Of a stretch of DNA of 64,000 nt, positions 57,890-64,000 are shown piece after piece; positions within the stretch are counted from its first letter, which is position 1, and each line of letters starts with the position of its first letter. The translations under genes and the position numbers were made by a program. Location: the NCBI GenBank assembly GCA_001599295.1, contig BCGN01000006.1:744001-808000 (forward strand). Direction: 5' to 3'. This DNA comes from Sporopachydermia quercuum. Lineage: Eukaryota; Ascomycota; Sporopachydermiomycetes; Sporopachydermiales; Sporopachydermiaceae. The notes under the pieces are model-generated. The model made no database searches and was not told the origin of the DNA. It saw only the letters and a program-made list of their open reading frames with translations.

Positions 57890-58867
57890 ATGAAAGATTC
57901 AAATAGCAGCAGCAAACGAAGAGTGACCAAAAGGACTGCAGAGTCCATCTCTGGGCTCACAGCCGGAATTTGCACAACAGTTGTAGTCCATCCTTTGGAT
58001 TTGATTAAAACACGATTGCAGCTTGACTCATCACGAACAAATAGACTACATATTGGAGCGGTTAAAAGTACGATAAAGAAGATTCAAGCGGATTCTCAGC
58101 GGTATGGGAAAAAGAGCAAGGTTAATTTTGTAAGAGAAGTGTATAGAGGATTAGGATTGAATGTTATAGGGAATGCTAGCGCTTGGGGTTGCTATTTTTC
58201 TATTTACGAAGAGCTGAAAACAGCTTTGACGAGTCATAAACTGGTATCAAAAGAACTATCACCAGTGGATTATCTTGGATGTGCATTCATTTCAGGTATA
58301 TGTACTGCTCTCATTACTAATCCTATCTGGGTGCTTAAGACAAGAATCTTATCAACCTCAAAATTAGATTCAGGAGCATATAAATCAGTATTTGATGGTA
58401 TCAAACAAGTGTTTGCGAAAGAAGGTATCTTAGGTTTTTGGCAAGGTCTTACACCTTCTTTGATGGCAGTCAGTCACGGAGCTATCCAGTTTTCCGTATA
58501 TGATAGCCTAAAAAAATATCGCATGAAACAAAAACCAAAAATATACTCCGATGCATCAGAGAAGCATATGGACGTACCAAGTCTAGGCACGATTGAATAT
58601 ATCATTGGTTCAGCTGCAGCAAAATCAGTGGCCACGTTGATAACATATCCTCTGCAAGTATGTAAATCAAGGCTGCAAGCTTACGGCTCAAAGCAAATAT
58701 ATGGGGAACGGAGAGTTTTTATTAATATGGTTGGAACAATTTATACACGAGAGGGAATTTTGGGATTTTATAAAGGATTGATACCAAATTTGGTAAGGGT
58801 TATCCCTTCTACGTGCATCACGTTCACGATCTATGAACATTCCAAGCACTTATTAACAACAATTTAA
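57890..58867 (+). CDS. FLX1: Mitochondrial carrier, FAD transporter Flx1
   Basis: Inner-membrane carrier for flavin exchange between cytosol and matrix. The first ATG gives MKDSNSSSKRR and 325 residues (Saccharomyces 311). Three carrier repeats are visible, each with the Px(D/E/-)xx(K/R) signature: HPLDLIKTRLQ, NPIWVLKTRI and YPLQVCKSRLQ. It matches Flx1 beyond the general family in ELYRGL-like VYRGLGLNVIGNASAWGCYF, AILTNPIWV-like ALITNPIWVLKTRILSTSK and the C-terminus LVRVIPSTCITFTIYEHSKH. The neighbouring 0.2 kb separates it from the convergent RPL16 gene. The related NAD and folate/FAD carriers are the alternative, but the C-terminal IPSTCITF favours Flx1. Confidence 0.92.
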   Translation: MKDSNSSSKRRVTKRTAESISGLTAGICTTVVVHPLDLIKTRLQLDSSRTNRLHIGAVKSTIKKIQADSQRYGKKSKVNFVREVYRGLGLNVIGNASAWGCYFSIYEELKTALTSHKLVSKELSPVDYLGCAFISGICTALITNPIWVLKTRILSTSKLDSGAYKSVFDGIKQVFAKEGILGFWQGLTPSLMAVSHGAIQFSVYDSLKKYRMKQKPKIYSDASEKHMDVPSLGTIEYIIGSAAAKSVATLITYPLQVCKSRLQAYGSKQIYGERRVFINMVGTIYTREGILGFYKGLIPNLVRVIPSTCITFTIYEHSKHLLTTI

Positions 58868-59074
58868 TGCATATTTAAGGAAATCAATGTACATTTGAAA
58901 TTGAACAAATTTTTCAAACCATTTTCCGTAATCAAAGTCGCCACTATACATATATACCTATTAGAATTGGTTCTTCTACTGTAATTGTTAATATGTGAGT
59001 TTTTAATTCATTACATGATACTATGATAACATTTAATGAGATGAAATTATAAGTTTATTTCAGAGCCATATAAA

Positions 59075-60037
59075 TTAGTAACCGAATTCAGCTAAAGCCT
59101 TGGAAGCTTCAGTTTCAGAAGCAGCAGACTTAGCAGAGGCAACCTTCTTAGCAAAAGCCTTCTTCTTAGCATAGTAAGCAGCAGACTTAACCTTTCTCTT
59201 TTCTTCCAAACGATCGACAACATCAGCATATTTCCAGCCAACTTCAGCACTTAATCTGCCGACAGTGGTGTATTTTCTTCCTTGCTTCAATCTGAGGACT
59301 CTTAGGGCTTGAGGNACAACAACTCTCTTCTTCTTGTCATATGGAGGAGGAACACCCTCGAAAACCTTAAGACGTTCTAAAGCAGCCTTACCACGGGCAG
59401 TCTTGTGAGGAATCATACCACGAACGGCCTTGTAGAAAATTCTTGATGGGGCACGAAAGTGGAAAGGACCACGCTTTTGGTTGAATCTGGTGGCCTTTCT
59501 GAGGTAAGCGTGGTATTTGAGTTTAGCTCTGAAGAAATCACCGGAAATGTTCAAAGCTTCACATCGGACAACAACAACTTGTTGACCGTTGAGGATTTGC
59601 TTGGCAACAGTGGAAGCAAGACGACCTAAAAGGTGTCCCTTACCTATAAGATAGTTAGTATATGATTCAGTATTAGCACCAAAAATAAAACAGAGCGATT
59701 AATCGAATGATAGCACGAAACTGACAGTTTACTGACAATCTGGTGGTATTGTAAATCTGTAATATAGCCGCGAATGTTACCTAGATAACGTGAAATAGAC
59801 CGTTGAATGATCTTATGAACCATAGTGAAGTTTAATATAATTTCTATCGACCGTCAACTAATTCAAGCCCAGATGTTCTGGTGATTAATATTTCATAACA
59901 GCTGTAGATGTTGCTTTATCAATCAAATTCTATCCTCTGCTGATAATAGTACGTCGTTTGTCGCTATCATTCAGTCAACATCAATAATTCAGTTGAAACA
60001 TACCATCAATAACAACAACAGGTTCGAAGGTGCTCAT
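59075..60037 (-). CDS. RPL16: Ribosomal protein uL13 (L16)
   Basis: Large-subunit cytosolic ribosomal protein. Exon 1 (60004-60037) encodes [11 protein letters not shown] and one base; the intron of 360 nt (59644-60003) has donor GTATGT and branch point TACTAAC 10 nt from the acceptor. Exon 2 (59075-59643) continues [18 protein letters not shown] and runs to ALAEFGY. The 200-residue product is nearly colinear with Saccharomyces Rpl16 (199), including [20 protein letters not shown] and [19 protein letters not shown]. Intron near the 5' end is usual for yeast ribosomal genes. One codon contains N but is GTN (Val) whichever base is right. Confidence 0.97.
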
Positions 60038-60769
60038 TTTTGATCTTTGATGGTTATAATCTAATCTTCTGATTGTTGGTAACCAAAGAATAAACCCGAT
60101 GATCAACTTCAATATCTACTGGTAAATTCAATAGTTAGTAGAAGTAAAGGATATAATGCAAAAGAGTTTATCAGCCTCTAACAAGCCATAGTGTCATTTG
60201 CGTGGGTGAGTAACACTTGGTTGATTATGAGTCGGTTTGCTTGGTAGAGCATTGTGCGTTTCCTAGAATGGACTACACTTGAAGAGTGAAAATCATAAAA
60301 TGAAAGTTCGAAAATTGCGTAGACTTCAGATACTTGTTTGGGAAACCACTTTATAAATACGTGACAATGTTATAAAACCTACAGAAGATCACACGAAAAC
60401 CACATGATCAAAAGTATTAGAAATTTGTTATTGATTATGTAATATTATAATATATAATTGGTCGATAAACCGTACCTTCTCAGCTACACTATTGTGACGG
60501 CGATTACAACAACTAATACTCTCAAAATCTATAGAAAATCATTTTTTTTTTTTTGATCCTTGAGATTACACGTTAGTCTCTAAGTAAGAAGAGATCAACA
60601 AAGGGTTCAAGAATTGACTTGCAACTGACCATATTACATTTATTCCCCTTTAAATCATTAGCTTAGACCAACTTAAGCACATTTTTCAAGAAGTCAAAAT
60701 TTGAGTGATAACTTAAGCACATTTTTCAAGAAGTCAAAATTGAGTGATGATAACTAATCAACGAAAAAT
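60038..60769. other. RPL16 upstream region with 40-bp tandem duplication
   Basis: 732 bp between two minus-strand genes: RPL16 promoter and 3' end of the Rad51-paralogue-like gene. Contains a run of about 13 T near 60542 and the duplicated segment 60671-60749. A TACTAAC on the minus strand at 60131-60137 followed by ACCAG could mark a leader intron of RPL16, but I found no good donor. Confidence 0.55.
60671..60749 (+). repeat. Tandem duplication of a 40-bp segment
   Basis: A 40-bp unit starting ACTTAAGCACATTTTTCAAG is directly repeated; the second copy has one T fewer (39 bp) and is otherwise the same. It lies just beyond the 3' end of the Rad51-paralogue-like gene. The near identity points to a recent duplication. 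Confidence 0.95.
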
Positions 60770-61694
60770 TCATGAATGAATAATCAAAGGTTTACCTAAA
60801 ACACCAGTAGTATCCACACTTATTGTTGTATTTAGCCTTTTTCCAGGCTGATTACTAAAGTATAAGTTCAAATCACAATAATAACTTATAGCTTGTGTGC
60901 CGTTGACGGACAGTTCCTTGTAGTCAAATGATTGAGTTTCGCATAATATGAACACTTGAACACCAATAGTTCGTGTAATGTATCGTAAGAGAGTCAAAAG
61001 GTTCGTAATTTCCCATTGAACTGGAGATTGTTAGTAAACTATCACATCAAACAAAAGTATATATTTAAAGCCCAGTAGCTACTTACCGTGAACATATGTT
61101 TTACTCATCGAACTTCTAACCAAATGGTGAAAATTATCAATTACAACAATGTTTCTCTCATCTGATTGTATGGTGTTCATTTTTGTTCTTACAAACTCAG
61201 TTAACCCCTTCAAATCGAAGCATCGTATTTTATCAACAGCTGAAGCACAATTTTGTAGACTTCTTCCGTCCACAGATTGGTTTGTTTTGGATAAAGTGTT
61301 TTTCAGTGTACTTGCAATCCCTTTGAGTGGAAACGTTCCAGAAGTATCAATCCACGAAACATGAACAGCTTTGAAGGTATCAGTAGATTCAGGATTTCCA
61401 ATTGATTCAACAATTGCTTCTGAGACCAATTCAATAACGCTCTATTTATCGTTAGATTTCCTCGTCATTCGGATAGAGGGCATAAACAGTCGTTCTCAAG
61501 GAAAATGTATAACATACCTGCAAACAGATGGAATACTTGGATGTCACACTAACCAAATTGACAATAACACCAGAGGGAATTCTTGAATTTGGTATCATCA
61601 CATCTGCATCGTTTCTAGTATCATCGCTACCATCATTTTCTTGCAAGCATTCAATTACAAACCTGGTCAAACAACTGCCACTTGAACTAAACAT
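60770..61694 (-). CDS. Rad51-paralogue-like protein with degenerate P-loop, three exons
   Basis: Exons 61518-61694, 61087-61441 and 60770-61020, joined across introns of 76 nt (donor GTATGT, CTAACG branch) and 66 nt (donor GTAAGT, TACTAAC branch). Phases agree and give 260 residues. The layout is that of a RecA core: a Walker A position SSSGSCLTRFVIECLQ (Cys-Leu where Gly-Lys is expected), KAVHVSWIDTSGTF, the paralogue-like KIRCFDLKGLTEFVRT, Walker B NIVVIDNFHHLV, and LLTLLRYITRTIGVQVFILC with a final beta-rich YYCDLNLYFS. It is probably a recombination mediator such as a Shu-complex Psy3-type or Rad55/57-type paralogue; size is nearest Psy3 (242). Without the lysine it should not hydrolyse ATP well. 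An extra upstream exon cannot be excluded. Confidence 0.7.
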
Positions 61695-63560
61695 CGGATA
61701 CGCCAATCATCAATCATTACTGAACCAGACAAATCAACAAGTCTCAGGCATCCAATTCACACACAGAATCCCAGATCTTTGATGTTCATGCTTTATCGTA
61801 CAATCCGTACCACTTGTTGGCATAGTTCATCTCTAGCAATGAACTGTTTATCTATTCATTTACATCCGATGACATTCGTGGCATGTGATTTTAGCGTTGA
61901 ATGTCCTGCATGTAAATGCACAATCATGCAATCATCTACTTATTTGTCTGTCATATTTAAGATTTGTCATGATAAACCGTAAACTAAAACAACGTAACTC
62001 AGCCTTGAGTGTCATGTCATGCTCTGACATTATACGATTTCAAGGCTTTCACTATTTTATAGGCTGTGTAGTTCTGCTAACCATTTGATAATGCTTTGAA
62101 AAGCAGATAACTAAGAATAAGGCTTGGATTCGTAAGGTAAGATTAAGTATGGATGAATCACGCTACGTTGCAACTACTGGGCTCTGGATCAAAAGTCTTT
62201 TGTTTATTGAAAGACTGAAAGCAAGCTCTGGACCTTGTCTTCGATTTGAACTAGCAATAACCATCGGAATTATGGATCTAAAATAGAATTCTTAATTACT
62301 GGGATTAGTCGTTGCCTTTTTCAGGTAGTCGTTATTTATTTATTCACAGTATGTAGATTACATGCACATACGACTCACTATTTCATCTGGTTATACTCCA
62401 ATTCATGGGGATATACATTCATGATTTAATTTGAAAACAACAAAATTTCTAAAACACTTATTCATATAACGACCTACTGCCTTTATTTCCAATCTTCCTT
62501 CATATTTATTTCATTCATTCACTCCACTTCTTTCTGCCCAGCCCTTCCGTTCAACCTTCTGTCATCGGGTAGTCCTAGTAATCCTGTACTTCTTGCATAA
62601 TATTTCCCATACTATTTCCTATTTTGTCCTCCGAAGCTATACAAGGAACCTAACTTTATTTAGCTTCATCTCCAGACACTCCCCTAGATCAATAATCGAT
62701 TTCGCACCACCGACCACATAAGTGATCATGATAACAAAAAGAAGCTACTAACACCACAGAGACTTCTCTCTCCACCATTTTCATTATTATTGTTTCACGA
62801 AATAGTCCAATAGTCTTAGCTATATATTGCTTAGTCCGGCTTTAATCTTATGATAGCTTCCTCACTTGTCTCAGCGTAGGAGATAGACGAACAAGAAGAT
62901 TGCGAAACCATGAAGATATCAACTAAATATAGCTACTAGTTACTTGATTTATTAAAGAACAAGATAAAGACGCCTCGCATCGTTCATATTTCAACAAGTA
63001 TGGGTTTATGAAATGAAAGTGGGATCAAAGAAATACAAGTAAATATAACTACGAAAAAGAATATTCCGAATTTATAAATTAGCGAATATTGAAGTCAACA
63101 TTTGGATTATAAAGGCAAGGAAAACTAATTATTGTTGACAGCGGCGTCATTAGGTCTAAATCACATTATCTTAATTATCATTTGGAGCCGTTTGTTTTGT
63201 GCTGTTGGATTCGTTATAAACCCAAGGAAAACAAATCCCATGAACAGAAATTCACGCTCTTGGATTTACTTATCGGACGTTTTAATCGTTATTTTTGCTG
63301 TCTTATCTATCCTGCTCTTGTTTTTGATTATTACATATCTTGAGGGAAGTTTGTAAATAGTCTAGAAGTTCAGCTAACAGTGGCAACAACGGATTGCAAA
63401 GGGATTCAGAAAACAAGAAGAAAGGAAAAAAGAAAAGAAGACAACAACTTACATACATTTAAACTTATTATCAACCGTGAAAGAAGAAAATAATAAAAGA
63501 GAATCAATACATTTCAGGCTTGGGTAGTAACCAACAATCAAGCAATAATCTAACTATATA
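61695..63560. other. Divergent intergenic region, 1.9 kb
   Basis: Between the Rad51-paralogue-like gene and the ubiquitin-like gene. Several overlapping frames of 67-84 codons at 61528-62088 are antisense or chance. A hydrophobic frame at 63132-63356 is noted separately. No RNA gene seen. Confidence 0.5.
63240..63356 (+). CDS. Possible single-span membrane micropeptide
   Basis: The first ATG in the frame gives 38 residues: a short polar start MNRNSRSWIYLSD, one strongly hydrophobic helix (VLIVIFAVLSILLLFLIITY), and EGSL. Upstream of the ATG the frame stays open to 63132 and encodes a second hydrophobic stretch (HIILIIIWSRLFCAVGFV). An acceptor-like TTGACAG at 63135-63141 would allow an unseen 5' exon and a two-span protein. 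I could not find a matching first exon and recognise no family. It may equally be an upstream frame of the next gene. Confidence 0.25.
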   Translation: MNRNSRSWIYLSDVLIVIFAVLSILLLFLIITYLEGSL

Positions 63561-64000
63561 ATGAAAATGGAACAAGAGAATCCCAGTCCAGAAAAGGACT
63601 CACATGACATTAGGCTATCATTCTTGTTTATTTCAGGGCTTAGATATGATTTAATAATTAATGATCATTTTCTAGAATTACAAAGTTTGGAGAAGAAGAA
63701 ACCAGAAGATGTGAAAATCGCAACAATCAGAACTGTACTGAAAGATAATTGGGAAGACTCTTGGGGAGAAAGTCCAAGCGATTCATCATGTATCAGACTT
63801 ATTCACTTAGGAAGAATTATGGAAGATTCAGGGAAACTGTCCGATTTTAACCTAGAATTATCAGATGTTGTGCATGTTTCAATACGGCCAGCAAATATGA
63901 CTGCTTCCAAAAGGAAAAGTAAAGAGAAGACTAGAAAGCACAAGAATGCAGCAAATGAAGCAACGACTTCTGCTTCAACATCTCAACCAAGCGTTTCATN
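63561..64000 (+). CDS. UBL3/MUB-type ubiquitin-like protein, cut by window end
   Basis: The frame starts MKMEQENPSPEKD and is open to the end of the window (146 codons seen). Residues about 16-110 fit a membrane-anchored ubiquitin-fold domain (Rad60-SLD_2 family): IRLSFLFISGLRYDL, IRTVLKDNWEDSWGESPS, CIRLIHLGRIMEDSGKLSDF and VVHVSIRP. The WxxxW-type DNWEDSW followed by RLIxxGR is the hallmark of UBL3/MUB proteins. A basic then Ser/Thr-rich tail follows. In relatives a C-terminal CAAX box or membrane segment anchors the protein; that part lies outside the window. There is no diglycine in view, so it need not be a conjugated modifier. Confidence 0.75.
   Translation, partial: MKMEQENPSPEKDSHDIRLSFLFISGLRYDLIINDHFLELQSLEKKKPEDVKIATIRTVLKDNWEDSWGESPSDSSCIRLIHLGRIMEDSGKLSDFNLELSDVVHVSIRPANMTASKRKSKEKTRKHKNAANEATTSASTSQPSVS

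Noticed and set aside
60131-60137. TACTAAC on the minus strand upstream of RPL16, possible leader intron
   Set aside because: A CAG acceptor follows, but no credible donor of the GTATGT or GTAAGT type was found upstream, so it is not annotated.

Overview
The window looks like nuclear DNA of a budding yeast (Saccharomycotina). It is AT-rich by eye, carries yeast-type single-copy genes on both strands, and has spliceosomal introns with GTATGT/GTAAGT-type donors, mostly with TACTAAC-type branch points 10-25 nt before the acceptor. CTG appears to be read as leucine: it fills conserved Leu positions in the RNase H2 motif DSKTLK and in TOM7 YLG. This argues against a CTG-Ser clade. Twelve introns in eight genes is intron-rich for this group. 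About 34 isolated N bases are present, crowded in the first 5.4 kb. I see no tRNA, rRNA, CRISPR or recognisable transposon.

Layout. 0-6 kb: ATG7 (autophagy E1), GCN5 (SAGA acetyltransferase with a huge acidic N-terminus) and PUP2 (proteasome alpha5). 7.6-10.7 kb: ADE3 (C1-tetrahydrofolate synthase, three exons). 11.7-18.6 kb: a Zn2Cys6 regulator with a His-rich tract, CCT6 (chaperonin zeta with a GroEL-like Gly/Met tail), and an amphipathic, Trp-repeat protein with a membrane anchor. 20.9-28.1 kb: an Mks1/AreA-domain-like protein and an unknown Ser-rich protein with a 3 kb upstream region. 28.5-32.8 kb: IMP4 and SEC23, each apparently with a first coding exon that is only the start codon. 33.8-41.0 kb: MSK1 (mitochondrial lysyl-tRNA synthetase), RNH201 (RNase H2 catalytic subunit) and LAT1 (pyruvate dehydrogenase E2).

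41.0-47.0 kb is a gene desert with several strong palindromes, ending at a small secreted Thr/Trp-repeat protein. 49.3-55.3 kb holds a Baeyer-Villiger-type monooxygenase and a beta-lactamase-fold serine hydrolase in divergent orientation. Together they could oxidise a ketone to an ester and then hydrolyse it. 56.0-61.7 kb: TOM7 (four tiny exons), FLX1 (mitochondrial FAD carrier), RPL16 (uL13) and a three-exon Rad51-paralogue-like gene with a degenerate P-loop. The right edge cuts a UBL3/MUB-type ubiquitin-like gene.

Most genes are unlinked housekeeping functions. The points most worth a second look are the 29-residue Trp-repeat protein, the monooxygenase/hydrolase pair, the ATG-only exons, the cryptic TOM7 and Rad51-paralogue genes, the CCT6 tail and the palindromic desert. 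All assignments come from reading motifs; no database search was possible.
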